A DNA stretch of 64,000 bases from JAIOQJ01 sp963718635 (GTDB lineage Bacteria; Planctomycetota; Planctomycetia; Gemmatales; Gemmataceae), in assembly GCA_963718635.1 (NCBI GenBank), contig OY970367.1, positions 2,976,001-3,040,000 on the forward strand, written 5' to 3'. Position numbers and translations under genes: made by a program. The notes under the pieces were generated by a model. The model saw only the letters and a list, made by a program, of their open reading frames with translations. It was not told where the DNA came from and did not search any database. This document shows positions 35,001-47,001 of this stretch, piece by piece. Positions within the stretch are counted from its first letter, which is position 1. Each line of letters begins with the position of its first letter.

Positions 35001-38000
35001 GTTCGAAAAAGCCATCCGGTTATCAAGCTTCAGTGATTCCTGTTCGAACAGCGGAGCAAGATCGAGATTGGCCCCGAGCACGTGCAACTCGCCCAGCAAC
35101 GAGAGCAGCCGGGTCAGCGCAGGCTGCTGACGGGTCGGCATGGCCAAAGCGCGATGCCGCCGGCCCTGTAGAATTCGGCCAATCATGCGCGTACACGAAG
35201 CGCCGGGGCCGATCTCAATAAAGCAGCGCACCCCATCCGAGTAAGCGGCTTCGATCACTCGTGGAAAATCAATGCAGCCGAGGACGGAACCGAGAATGGC
35301 GTCCGCCGCGGAGTCGGAAGTTACTTCATAAGCGCGGCCGGAAGCACCACTGTAAAACGTGGTATTCGCCAGCGGCGAGACCGGAAGATGGTGCAGAGCC
35401 CGGTAGGCTTGGCGCACAGGCGCTGCCGCTTCACAATGGGCCGTGGTGACGCCCTGGACCGGCCAAAAAGCCTTGCCGACCTTTTCAACCAAGCGTTCGA
35501 CATCGGGCCGATGCCCGCCGATGACACACTCGTCGGCGGTGTTGATGATGAGCTGATACGCCTTGTCATTTGGTCCGATGGAAGCACGCGCAAGCTCTGC
35601 GGGCGCCGCAAGTACGCCGGTGATCCAATCGATTGGTTGTGCGTCTTTCCACAGCCATGCCTGCCGCGCGGCATTGAAGGGATGCGCCAGATCGCTGGTG
35701 AAAAGTGTCGAACGGCGGAGCCGTTCGAACATTTCATCGCGGTCGCGCCAGACGCGCAACCCGAACAGGCCGGCCGATTCTCCGAGGCTGTATCCAATGG
35801 CGGCATCGGGTTGAACGCCGAACGACCGCAACAAATCGGCGATCAGCGTGCCGTACGAAACCTGCGCGAACAGAGCTGACCGAGGTGAAACGGCTTCCAC
35901 TGAAGTGCCGCTCCAAAATTCATCGGCTGCATACTGGCTGCGCAACCACCGATTCTCACTTTGCTGGCGATCGAGGATTTCTGGAAACAGCAAGCCGAGT
36001 TCGCGACCCATGTCCGCATAATGATTTCCCGAGCCGGGAAAGACGAAGGCGATCTTGCCCTCTCCTGCAGCATCGTCTTTTCGTGCGAACACACGCAGAC
36101 CGTTGGGGGAACTGCCGTCAAATGTGGCCTCAAGAGATGCTGCTAGCGAAGTAAGTGCGCTTTGCAGTTCGTCTTTGGTTTCGATCACCAAGGCAAGTCG
36201 GTAAGTCCCGCGTACGTGATCGCGCGATCGCTGCCACCAACGGGAAGCGATTGCGCCGACATTGCTTTCCTTTTCAGCGATAGCGGAGACCTGATCGATC
36301 TTAGTGTGCATGTCCGCTAGTGAGGCTGCAGTGAATAAAAGCAGAGTCGGCCTATCATCACGCAGCCAAAATAAACGCCGAGGCAGGACACCCTTCTCTG
36401 TCCCCACGTATTCGGAAAGCTGAACTGAGCGCTTGCTGCTCAGCAATCCTTCAATAACAATTTTCGCCGAGCGCACCCCAGTTGCGTCATCGTTCAACCA
36501 ATACTGCGGCTTTGCTGAAACATGCTCGCTGCTACGGCCCGGAAGAACGCGACCGCTAAGGGCCATGCAGGCACGCCCAACAGCGGCCAGCCCGTGGGCG
36601 GCGCCGCAATGGCCGATGAGCGAATCGATCGGATCGACGCGCCAATCCCCTGGCGCATCGATGTACAAAGGACTTCGGGCTTCGTCGAGCAAGGCATGAA
36701 TTTGGTCGCCATCGAGCTCGGCATCCTCAAGGCGCTTGAGGACAAGAGCAACCGCGCCGTCGCCTGGCGTTCCTTGGATGAAAGACGCCGAACGCGGGTC
36801 AACCGCCAAGTCGACTGCGCCCACCAAAGCGCAGTCGATCTCTCCCTGGCGCAACATATCAGCGGCGACATCCAGCGCGTGAAGTCCGGATGTCTCGCCC
36901 GAGGACACGGTGAAACTCGGACCGCCGCAGCGCAGCATCCGGGCTACCCGGCTGGCGGCGATGCTCGCTAAGGCGCCAAGCGTCCGATTGGCATTCAAGG
37001 GAGGGCTGACGGAATCAATCGCTGCCATGCGTTGATCGCTGTTTCCTTCGAAGGGGTCCTGAGTCAGCCGCCAACGCAAATGAAAGTTCGTGGTGTTCGG
37101 ATCGAGATCGACGCCGAGGATGACACCCGTGTGCGCCGGGTTAAACTTTTGCTGCTGCATGGCCTCGCGGGCAACGTTGAGCATTAGCAACTGCTGGGGC
37201 AGCATCTCTTCCATTTCCTTCGGCGGGATGGCATAGGCGCCGAGGGGCACGTCTATCTCCCGAACGGCAAATGACGAAGGTTTCTCGGGCTCTTCCGCGA
37301 AGAACCTATTGGAAGCTATCTGTGACAACGGCAATTCGCCGAAGTGACCGGCCAAGCGAATCACGGCGATCGGACTCTTCGCCGGCATCGAAGGCTGAGT
37401 CGAGACAGCAGGAACGCCAAGCCACTCTTCAACCAGAAGATGGCCGTTGATGCCGCCGAACCCAAAACCGCTCACCGCCGCACGACGCGGCACGTCTGTT
37501 CCACGCTTCTCCCAAGGCCTTGACTGGTTCAGAATCCGGAAGGGCGAACGCTCCATCGCCATGCCCGACTGGGGAGCGAAAAAATTGGCCGACGGAGGCA
37601 ACCGGGCATGTTCAAAGGCGAGAAGCACTTTCATCAAGCCGGCGGCATTGGCGCCGGTAAGCAAATGGCCGACCGTCGATTTCACCGAGCCGATCACGCA
37701 TTGGCGTTCGGACGATGCGCTCTTCCAAAGCTCGGTCATGCTCTCGAACTCAACGCGGTCGCCGATAGGCGTTCCGGTCGCATGACACTCGATGAGATCG
37801 ACATCGGCGGGCTTCCAACCTGCTTTCTGGTAAGCGGCGCGCATGGCGCGGAGCTGACCTTCGCTGGCCGGCGCCAGCAGGTTCCCCTCGATATCGTTCG
37901 ATAAGCCTATTCCTGCTATCACACCATGAATGACATCGCGGTGATTGATGGCGTCGCTCAACCGTTTCAGGATGAACATCCCAGCGCCTTCACCGACAAC

Positions 38001-38721
38001 CAGACCATCCGCGGTCGCATCAAAGGGCGAACATCGCCCGGAGGGCGACAGCGCCCGCAACTGCGAGAAGCCCATCTGGGTATAGAGCGAGTCGGGTCGC
38101 GAAAGTCCCCCGGCCAGCATGGCATCAACTCGGCCCGATAAGAGTTCGTCACACGCTAACTTGATCGCATAAAGCGATGAAGCGCAGGCGGCATCCAGGG
38201 TAAACGCAGTCCCGCCCAGGCCAAACGCTTTGGCCAGCAGCACGGCCGGCAATCCCGTGACGCTGCGATTTAACGGATGGATATTTGATTCTTCGTCTCG
38301 TATGACTTTTTCGGCCAACTCCGAAATGCAATCCGTCGGCAGGGCGATGCTGCCGAGAATGACGCCGACACGCTCCAGATCAACGCTATCCATGCGCGGC
38401 GCGGAAGGCTTGGCCGCCGACATCGAGGGCCAATTGGTACATGACGTCGAGCTCGGCAGCCATGCTGGGCTCAATCTTCATGCCGCGCAAGTCGGGCGTG
38501 AACGGATCGAGAAAGTAGCCGCGTAGGGAACAAACGCGATCGGGCTGGGCAAGGCGTGCTTCGTACGCTTGTTCCGGCGGTATCGTCCAACGATCCATCG
38601 GGATCTCGCGCGATGCATCAACACCTGCCGATACGTTTTTCCAGAACGCGGAAAGCGTTGCAGCGCCCGGAAAGCGCCCGGCCATGCTCACAATCGCGAC
38701 ACGTTCGCCTGGATCCTTCAA
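32047..38721 (-). CDS. pfaC: PUFA-synthase subunit, PfaB/PfaC-type fusion: KS-CLF-AT-DH-DH (two frameshifts)
   Basis: About 2225 residues after two one-base corrections (near 38393, extra base; near 33135, missing base). Domains in order: KS with Cys in DAACASS (~177), His in ECHATGTP and His in VGHLLTGANAAG; CLF (~443-760), whose Cys is lost (TVSSGETSG); AT (~890-1200) with FPGSGNHY and GYSLGESAG, as in PfaB; a linker built partly of palindromic repeat; then two double-hotdog FabA-like dehydratases, with active His in CHFVDDMVMPG (~1738) and AHFYEDPVWPG (~2119). Start TTG 38721 overlaps the pfaA stop by four bases and follows GGAGGAG. It extends and dehydrates the growing polyene. The AT inside the PfaC-type chain is unusual. 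Confidence 0.85.
34637..34930. repeat. Palindromic repeat elements embedded in frame in the pfaB/C-type gene
   Basis: Within the AT-DH linker lie a GTGCGCCAACGGATTCTGGC end (about 34690), a 27-bp perfect inverted repeat (arms GCGAGCGGCGCGGCGTAAGC... around ATTCTGAACC, 34712-34778), the opposite end ATGGCGCACC (34793-34802), then two G/C hairpins around GGCTTTGC (34805-34835 and 34841-34889). A degenerate hairpin lies at about 34637-34665. They encode PPPAKPGGGWEE-type repeats without breaking the frame. Confidence 0.85.
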
Positions 38722-41700
38722 AGGACTCCTCCGGCGTCGGCCAAACGATTGTTGCGGAAAGCGGCGTTCAGCTTGGCGTCAATCACGCTCTCGTGATCGT
38801 TCATCCGGGCAATCAAAGAGCCATCGCTATCGAGGAAATCGATATCCGCCCGCACAAGAGCCGCTGTCTCGTGCTTGATGCGTATCTGAATGCGAACGAA
38901 GTCGGTGGGAAATGCCCGCCGATACTGGCGATATTGGCCTACGAAACAAGGGAGGCAGCCGGCCCCATGTTTGGCGAAACTCCAAAGAATCATCAATTGG
39001 AAAGCCGAATCGATCACCTGCGGATCGGCAATCCAGTTGCCGCGCAGCGGCTGTTTCATCCACTCGCTGGGCGCTGACGCGGCACGGCTGATTCCCGATA
39101 TGCTATTTTCGCTATAGCCTTCCACCGTATCGATTGCTGCCAGTTCACGGCCGTGGAACAGGAGCCGACGGTAGCAGTCATCAATCGAGTGGGGATAAGG
39201 CCTTAGACCTTCCATCGGCTCAGCTCGGCCCGGAGCAAGCAGGCGTTGCATCATCACGACCTCGGCCCGTGAATGAACGATTTCTCGTGCGCCCTTTCGA
39301 CTGCGCAGTTCGATTGGCACCAGGAAAGCCGACTCCTGCTTCGCCGACTTGCCGGCAAACACCTGCAATGCCGAATCGGCTTCCGCGTAAACGCCGTTGA
39401 ATACGCGCAAGTTGTTCGTGCCATGAAAGAGCAGGCCGGGGTTGCCGTGCAGTGCGGCATGAGCCATCAATTCCAGATGCAGGGCGAGTGGCAATACCGC
39501 ACGGCCATCAATCACATGCGAACGCAGTATCGGATAATTAGCAACGCTGACTTCTTGTTCAAAAGCGATTGACAAGGCTGCAGAAGGAACTGCCTGGGCA
39601 ACGGCAGGTTTAGCGATGACAACAACCTCGACGGCAGACTTCTCAGCCTGCAGTTCACGCAGCAGCAACTCGGCCCCTTGCCGTAGCGGGATGACGCCGA
39701 CGCCTTCGCTGGCGAACAAATCCCGCAATGCGGGAGTAACCATGCCGCCATCCCAGGGCCCCCAATTGACGGCCACTACTTTCGTGTTCGGTCGCAATCG
39801 AGCTTGTGCTTGCGCCAGCTTGTTAAGGCTTTCGTTTGCCGCCGCATAAGACGCTTGTCCGACACGGCCGAAGCGAGCAGTCGATGAACTAAAGAGGACA
39901 ATCGCTTTCAACTGCACCTGATTGGTTGCAGCAAGCAGCGAATGAAATCCCGCTACTTTCGTCTGATAAACCTGGGAAAATTGCTCGTCGGTCAGATCTT
40001 CGATGCGCCGATCCGCCAGCAGTCCGGCGCCGTGAACGAGGTGCGTGACTTGTCCTGTTGTTGGCGTTAAATCTGCCAACGCGGACTTCACCGCAGCCGC
40101 ATCGTTTACGTCTAATGACCGATAGAAAACGCGCGAACCGGCCTCTTTCATTCGCTCGATATTGGCGAGAGACTCACGGCGGGCAAGAATCTGTCGGCAT
40201 TCGGCGTTGAGCGCCTTAGGCGACAGGGCCGGCTTTGTCTGCCTGGCCAGCGCTTGTTTGATCGCTGCCTCAGTCTTGTGTTCGTTGAGCCAGGCGGGTT
40301 CGGTTACGTCGAGGTCGGTACGACCGAGGAGAATCAGCGTCGGCTGATAATGTTCGGCAATAGCCTGGGCGACAGCTGCGGTCACGCCGCGAGCGCCGCC
40401 GGAAATCACGACGACGTCGGACTGGGAGAACGGTGCGCCTCCCGCCGCTATCGGTTCATCAATCAGCTCGCAGCTTACCTTGCCCTTTGCGGAAATGCCG
40501 ACTTCAACGGGACCATTTTGCAAGATGCTCGACCAGACTTCGGCGAAGCGTTCAACGGGAAAAGCGGGATCGAGGTCGATAGCCTTGCAGACAACTCCGG
40601 GCCATTCGAGCCGAGCGGTTTTCACTAGGCCGGCGAGGGCGCCTGCCGTCATGTCACAGCCGGTAGCCAGCGAGCGCAGGCCAAAGGAGCCATCGAACTG
40701 CGTAAGCGTGGCAAGCAGCGCCCCGCCCCGCTCGGCAGCGGAACGCAATGGTGCGCTGCAAACACGCAGCCAGCGAAACGCGCAAAGTGCTAGGTCGTCG
40801 ATTTGATTATCCGGCGCGAGCAAGATTAAGCCGCAGGTTCCGTCGATCACTTGAACCGCGTCTTGCCACGAAAAGTGTTGCACCCGCTGGCCGTTCTGTT
40901 CGATCTGCTGCTTGAATGCGGTTGTGGTGGCCGAGAGTTCGCCGACGAGCACCACAGGGCCGCCGACGGGCAACTCTACGATTTTTGCGTTAGCCTGATC
41001 GCCCAAGGGTTTGGCGCGGAGAACCCGGCGCTCGAGTATCACAGCGTCCTCAGCCGGCAGGCTCTCAACCGGTCGCACTAACTTTTTTTTTGCAGGCTCC
41101 GCGCGAGCGCTCGTGCCAACGTCGCTGAGGAACGCGATCACATCGCCTAGCGAGTGCAACGTTCCCAAGTGCTCGGGCTTGACGATCGGCGCTTCCGGCA
41201 GACGTTCTTGGAGTGCCGAGAAGATCTCAACGCGTTTGATCGAATCGATGCCGAGGTCGGCATCGAGCGCCATTTCGGCATTCAGCATTTCGCTGGGATA
41301 GCCGGTCTTTTCGGCAACGACGGCAAACAGAATCGAGCCGACATCAACCGCTTCAGGTGCCGCTTTCTTGGCAACCATTTGGGCCGCTGCTGTTGGCTGC
41401 CCGGCTGATAAAAACGCGATGACGTCGCCTAATGTTTGCAGGGAGCCGAGATGCTCGGGCTTGACGATTGGCGCCTGCGGCAGCTTCTCTTGCAGGGCCG
41501 AAAAAATCTCCACGCGCTTGATGGAATCGATTCCCAAGTCGGCATCGAGCGCCATTTCCGGCTGAAGCATGTCAGCGGGGTAACCCGTTTTTTCAGCGAC
41601 TACGGCCAGCAGAGCGCCCTGAAAATCGATTGATGCAACCTTTGCGACAGGCTTTATCGGCGCCGCCTTCGCTGGCGCTGGTTCGGCTCGGTGGTACTCG

Positions 41701-44700
41701 CCATTGGCGGAGCCATTGCGATTGGGAGCGGGCGGCGCTGGTTCCGAAGGCGCAATTGGCGCGGGGGCAGGCCGTGGCGATGGAGCGAATGTCAAAGGCC
41801 TTGCTGTGCCGCCGACCAGCAGCGCGTGCTGTTGCTCGACCAGCATTTGCAGCGTGCGCTGGGCGGCTTCCTGGCTTTCTAAAAACTGCCGGTGCAGTTG
41901 AGCGGTCTGCTCCTGCAATTGCTGAAACGCGGCCAGACTCTGCTGCGTGATTTGTAACGCGTCCACCACGCTTGGCGAGGTAGCTGCACCACGAGGATGA
42001 CTGATTTGTTGCATGTGCCTAGAGGGAGTGGGTGAAAGAGCAGCAATCGGAGCGGGGGCCACACTGCGCGCTGCCGCTTTAACTACAGGAACCACGTTAA
42101 TGTTCGTATGCTTCTCAACGATCTTCGTTTCGCGAGCTTTTTTCGGTTTCGGAGCGACATAATTCGCGCCGCAAATGGGGACAACGAGACCCTTCTTGCC
42201 GGCAGCCGAATGGGGGATGGAAGCGGCGCGTCCCTCCTCCCATTTCGCCAGATTGATGTCGTGCCCGCGCGCTGCCAGGCGCGCAGACACTTGCGCCAGA
42301 TCGAAGTTGCCTGAGCGCTTGCCCGTCGAAGCGTCCAAGGCGCCCGTGTCCCATTCACTGAATGGTTGCGGAGAATCGGCAGCGCCCAAAATCGACTGCA
42401 CCAATTTCGAAAGGGTCGAGCCTGGGCCGACTTCGAGGAACGTGCGAACGCCCCCTTCTGCCATACCCCGGATTTGTTCGACGAACTGGACCGGATTCGC
42501 CAGTTGGCCGGCCAGCAGCTCCCGGATTTCGTTTGGGCTGCGCGGATAAAGTCGGCCTGACGTGTTGGCGAATACTTCGCGTGAAGCCGGTTGAAATTCA
42601 ACTTCCTTCAAAGCGCTGCGGAAAGGCGATTCTGCCGATGAAACCAACTTAGAATGGAAAGCCGCAGCAACCGGAAGCCGCGTATGACGAAGCTGCCGGC
42701 GATCCAGGCAGACCATCGCCCGATCGATTTCTTCCATACGGCCCGACAATACTGACTGCATCGGCGCATTGCGATTGGCGACGACGAGGTCGAGCGTCTC
42801 TTCACTCAAAACAGACTGAATGGCGCTCGAAGACGCATGCACGGCCAACATGCCACCCGCATCAGAGCCATGGTAGGAAGCCATCAGGTGCCCGCGCAGG
42901 CGCGAGATTGAGTGGAGTTGCTCGTCGTCGAAACAACCCGCAGCGCAGAGCGCCGGCAACTCGCCGTAGCTATGCCCGGCATAGGCATCGGGCTTGATTC
43001 CGAACTGCTCCAGAACCTTGAGGGCGCCCAGCGAGACCGCGCCGATCGCCGGCTGAGCGATCTCGGTCGTGCGCAAACGGCGGTCCTGTTCATCGCGCTC
43101 GCCGGCGCTGAAGGCAGGAAACGGATAAATAACATCAGACAGCCGTTCAGCGCCTGGGTCGCCGTTCATGCGGGCAAAGACGCGGTTGGCGTCGGCGAGC
43201 ACCTTGCGCATCGCCGGAAACGTGCAGGCCAGATCGCGCGCCATTCCTACATATTGCGAGCCCTGGCCCGGAAACAACACGGCCAACTTCCCGGCTGACG
43301 GGCCCTGGCCGTAGTAAGCTCCTTCCGGAAGTTTCCAGTAGCGGGCATCCGGCTCGGCATGGAGCTTGGCACGCACGGCATCGACTAATTTCGACAGCAA
43401 AGCTCCATCCCGCTGCACCACCAACGTCAGTCGGGATTGTTGAGCCGTTGAGAACTGAGCCCGGCTCTCGGCTGCGAAATTCTGCAACGCAGGCCACGGC
43501 GTCGGCTCTCTCAAAGCGTCAAGCTTTTTCGCGAGCGCCAACGGGCTGTCCGCCGAGAGGGCAATGATGTCCGTTTCGCCATCCCAATCGACGATCTCTT
43601 TGTTGACTTGATGCTCTTCAAGAACGCAGTGGAAATTGCTTCCGCCGAACCCGAATGCACTGACCGCTGCCCGTCGCGGATGCTCCGCACGGGCAATCCA
43701 AGGCCGTTTCTGCGTGTTGGCATAAAGCGGCGAACGACCCGGTTTCAACGACTCGATCGGCTGTTGCACTTTGATCGTTGGCGGCAGCACCTGATGATGC
43801 AACGCTAATGCGGCTTTGATCAGGCCTGCACGCGCCGGCGGCGGCCTTAGTATGGCCAATTTGCGATTTGACCGATCCAAGAGCGCACCAAGTTCCGGTT
43901 GGCTTCGCTTCGCGATAAACTTCCGTAAGGGCGGTTACTTCGACCCCATCGCCGACGCGCGTTCCGGTGCCATGCCCTTCCACCAGTTCGATTGTGTCGG
44001 GCGACACATCGGCCAACTTATAAGCAGCGCGCAAGGCCTTTGTCTGTCCGGCAGCCGAAGGAGCATAGATGGCGTTTCCTTTGCCGTCGCTGGAAGAGCC
44101 CAAGCCGCGAATCACAGCATAAACCCGGTCGCCGTCGCGCTCGGCATCAGCAAGCCGTTTCAAGACGACGATGCCTAATCCCTCGCCGAGAATCGTGCCG
44201 TCGCCGTCGGAAGCGAAGGGCTTGGCATCGCCGGTCGGCGATAGGGCCGGTGTCTTGCTGAAGCACATGTACATGAAAATATCGTTGAAGGTATCGACCC
44301 CTCCCGATACCGCGACATCGCAGCGACCCGCTGCCAATTCCAAGCCTGCAAGATGAATGGCGCTGAGCGAACTGGCGCAAGCGGCGTCCACCACGCAATT
44401 GGTTCCACCCAGATCGAGACGATTGGCGATGCGGCCCGCGACGACGTTGCCGAGTAAGCCTGGGAATGAGTTTTCCTGCCAACCCACATAAGAATCGGCT
44501 ATTTCGTCCATCACCTGCTTGGCTTGATCGTCGGGCACGCCTGCGTTGCTCAGCGCCTTTTTCCAGCGAGGATGGCCAAGCCGAGCGCCTAAAGGAATCA
44601 CCAATTCGAGAGTGCCTGTCACGCCGAGGATCACGCTGATTCGGTTGCGATCGAAGGCGCGTTCCGGCCCGTAGCCGGCATCTAGCAAAGCCTGTTTGGC

Positions 44701-45015
44701 GGCGACCAAGCCGAGCAGCTGGGAGGTGTCCGTCGCTTCGAGATCGTTGGGGGCAATCCCGAAATCGAGCGGCTGAAAATCGACCGGATCGAGAAAGCCG
44801 CCGCGGGCGGCATAGGTTCGGTCGGGAGATTTGGGATCGGAATCGAGATAATCGCTCGGATTCCAGTGAGAAGGGGGCACCGCGCGGATGCCGTCTACGC
44901 CATTCTTGATGTTGAGCCAGTAAGCGCCGGCATCTGCTGCGCCGGGAAAAAGGCATCCGATGCCGACAATAGCCAGAGGGACTTGTGCAGTCCCGGACTT
45001 ATCCGCCAAACTCAT
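38718..45015 (-). CDS. pfaA: PfaA-type PUFA synthase subunit: KS-AT-ACP-ACP-KR-DH (one frameshift)
   Basis: About 2099 residues once one extra base near 43830 is removed; that restores GHTKAAAGAAGLIKAAL in the ketosynthase. Order: KS (1-440; Cys in DAACASS, His in EGHGTGT, His in GHTKAAAG); AT (~575-880; FPGQGSQY, GHSYGE); a Gln-rich coiled linker; two acyl carrier domains (~1130-1290), each with LGIDSIKRVEI carrying the phosphopantetheine Ser; KR (~1530-1800; SGGARGVTAAVA, FSSSTARFGRVGQASYAAAN); and a C-terminal polyketide-type DH (~1830-2090; HVIDGRAVLP and DPQVIDSAF). It carries and elongates the acyl chain. The start ATG 45015 overlaps the pfaD stop by four bases. Marine PfaA proteins usually carry more ACPs; here only two. 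Confidence 0.88.
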
Positions 45016-46661
45016 CCCGATTCCCTCATCGCGCGCGTCACAAATTCCGGGTCGACAGGCTCGACCGTGAAAGCAGTGACCGGCAGTTCAAGCCCCTGAT
45101 TCTTCAACAGCATCAACCGATTTAAAACGGCAGCCCCATGCAGCAGACTCATTGCGACATCCGCTACTTGGCGCTCGCTTGGACTTTCAAAGCGGGTGCC
45201 TTTTGACCATTCGTTAAAGGCGCCCATGGAAGGTCCGCACCAAACTTGGTAATCGAGCTTTCGGCTCGGTTCGCCGGCATTCGCCCAGCGAGACGACTGT
45301 CCCAGGTAGGAACGGAAAACCAGGGCCATTTTGTGTTTCGGGTCGGACTCGGCGCGGTCGATCTGTTGCGGATCGCGCTTCTCGAAATAGAGCCGTGCCT
45401 GCTTCCACACATCATCGAAACTAGCGCGGAAGACATTCTTTTCCAATGCCAGCTTTTCGGCGGCGGGCAAGGCATCAAGGCTGGGAAATGCTCGATAGAG
45501 TTCGTAAAGTTTGGTGGCGCGCATGGCGAACATGGTGCCGCGCTTGAGCACTTGAACCTTCACGCCCATTTCGAACATGTCGGCGGCCGGCGCCATCGCC
45601 ACATCCGCGGGTCCTGCCTCGGCAAGCATGGCGCGAACCGTGTCCGACGAGCCCGATTCAACACACGCCTGGTTGATGGAACCCGTCAACACATAGGCGG
45701 CGCCCATCGCGAAAGCAGCAGCGACCCCGCCGGGAGTGGCGATGCCCCCGCCTAGGCCTACTCGCAACGACCGATCATAGTTGAATTGCGTCTGCAGCCG
45801 ATCGCGACAGGCAAGCAGAGTCGGCAATAACGTGATGGCTGGGCGACTGTCGGTATGACCGCCGGAGTCGGCCTCCGCAGTCACATCTTGCGCTAAGGGC
45901 ACGGTCCGCGCCAGCGCTGCCTGCTCTTCGCTTAAATCACCTAGTGCGAGTAATTCCCGGACAAAACGTTCAGGTGCGGGCGAAAAGAATTTTGTCGCGA
46001 CTTCAATGCGCGAAACCTTGGCAATTACGCGATTGGGTGTGATCACTCTGCCGTCTTCATCGCGATGGATGCCGTGCAAACAATAGCGCACAACCGGCAG
46101 CGTCAGATCGAGATAAGCGGACGCTTCAACGAGATGAACGCCCCGGTGCAAGTAGAGATCGACTGTCGCCGCTTCGTGGTCCGGCTCATTCGGGCTATGG
46201 ATCAGGTTGAAGCCAAAGGGACGCTCGCCAAGAGATTGCTGCAAGCGCGATATCGCTTCGTCGATTCGTTCCAAAGGCAATCCCGCTGCCCCGAAGAAGC
46301 CAAGCATACCGGCCCGGCTCATTGCTTCCACAATCTCGACTGAGGCAATGCCGTTGGCCATCGCGCCAGCTACATACGGGTAGCGAAGCCGATGGTCGCT
46401 AACGAAGCTGGAGTCACCCAGCGTGGAAAGTGGTTGCGGTGGCAGATAGCCGGCGATCGGGTAGCCTTCAACGCCGTTGGGGCCCGCTTCGGAGGCGCCG
46501 TGCCCGCCTTGGGCAATGGCCATTCCCTGAGCCGTCCAGACGAGAATGACCATGACCGTCAAGTCGGCAACCATGGCTTTCAGCAAGGCCGGATCGTTAA
46601 TCGGCAATAATCGTTCGGGAAACCACCATCCAAAAGGAGAGCAGTGCGCAGCGTTGGCCAT
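45012..46661 (-). CDS. pfaD: PfaD-type trans-acting enoyl reductase
   Basis: About 549 residues from ATG 46661 (MANAAHCSPFGWWFPERLL), the start closest to the family N-terminus; a frame start at 46730 is less likely. PfaD enzymes are FMN-dependent, nitronate-monooxygenase-like TIM barrels that reduce enoyl-ACP in trans. LRYPYVAGAMANGIASVEIV, the FMN-barrel segments VGLGGGIATPGGVAAAFAMG and GAAYVLTGSINQACVESG, and the C-terminal helical part all fit. It is the first gene of the pfa-ole run. No recognisable promoter was found in 46662-46875. Selective use of this reductase sets where double bonds remain. Confidence 0.9.
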   Translation of the reverse strand: MANAAHCSPFGWWFPERLLPINDPALLKAMVADLTVMVILVWTAQGMAIAQGGHGASEAGPNGVEGYPIAGYLPPQPLSTLGDSSFVSDHRLRYPYVAGAMANGIASVEIVEAMSRAGMLGFFGAAGLPLERIDEAISRLQQSLGERPFGFNLIHSPNEPDHEAATVDLYLHRGVHLVEASAYLDLTLPVVRYCLHGIHRDEDGRVITPNRVIAKVSRIEVATKFFSPAPERFVRELLALGDLSEEQAALARTVPLAQDVTAEADSGGHTDSRPAITLLPTLLACRDRLQTQFNYDRSLRVGLGGGIATPGGVAAAFAMGAAYVLTGSINQACVESGSSDTVRAMLAEAGPADVAMAPAADMFEMGVKVQVLKRGTMFAMRATKLYELYRAFPSLDALPAAEKLALEKNVFRASFDDVWKQARLYFEKRDPQQIDRAESDPKHKMALVFRSYLGQSSRWANAGEPSRKLDYQVWCGPSMGAFNEWSKGTRFESPSERQVADVAMSLLHGAAVLNRLMLLKNQGLELPVTAFTVEPVDPEFVTRAMRESG

Positions 46662-46875
46662 GCCGGGGAAACCGCCACGGCCATTGAACCGAACATCGTT
46701 AAACCCGGCCCGGGTATGCATAAAGGCCAAACGAGAATCGGAGGTTGGTTACACCACGGAAGAACCGTCAACACCGGCGAATATAAACACTATATACGTC
46801 GGCTGAGTAAATTGAATGGATTATACCCAGTTTTCGGCAAGTGCCGGCTGCTGGGATTTGTCGCACTTTTTACCT

Positions 46876-47001
46876 GGGTGTGCCAACCGCTTCTGGCAAA
46901 ACGGAAGCTCGCCCTTCCCACCCTCCCCCGGCTTTGCGGGGGGAGGGTAAAATGGGCTTCACGATTATTTCAACAGTTTGCCAGAATCGGTTGGCGCACC
47001 C
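46876..47001. repeat. Complete composite palindromic (MITE-like) element
   Basis: The clearest full copy. Ends GGGTGTGCCAACCGCTTCTG and CAGAATCGGTTGGCGCACCC are inverted repeats, with the G/C hairpin around GGCTTTGC at about 46914-46947 in the middle. The right end lies inside the 3' end of the AddA-like gene and supplies its last codons and stop. I see no transposase gene in it. Confidence 0.85.

Noticed and set aside
33100..43860. Programmed ribosomal frameshifting in the pfa genes
   Set aside because: The breaks occur at different motifs and in both directions, and similar breaks occur in unrelated genes. No slippery site with a downstream structure is shared, so sequence error is favoured.
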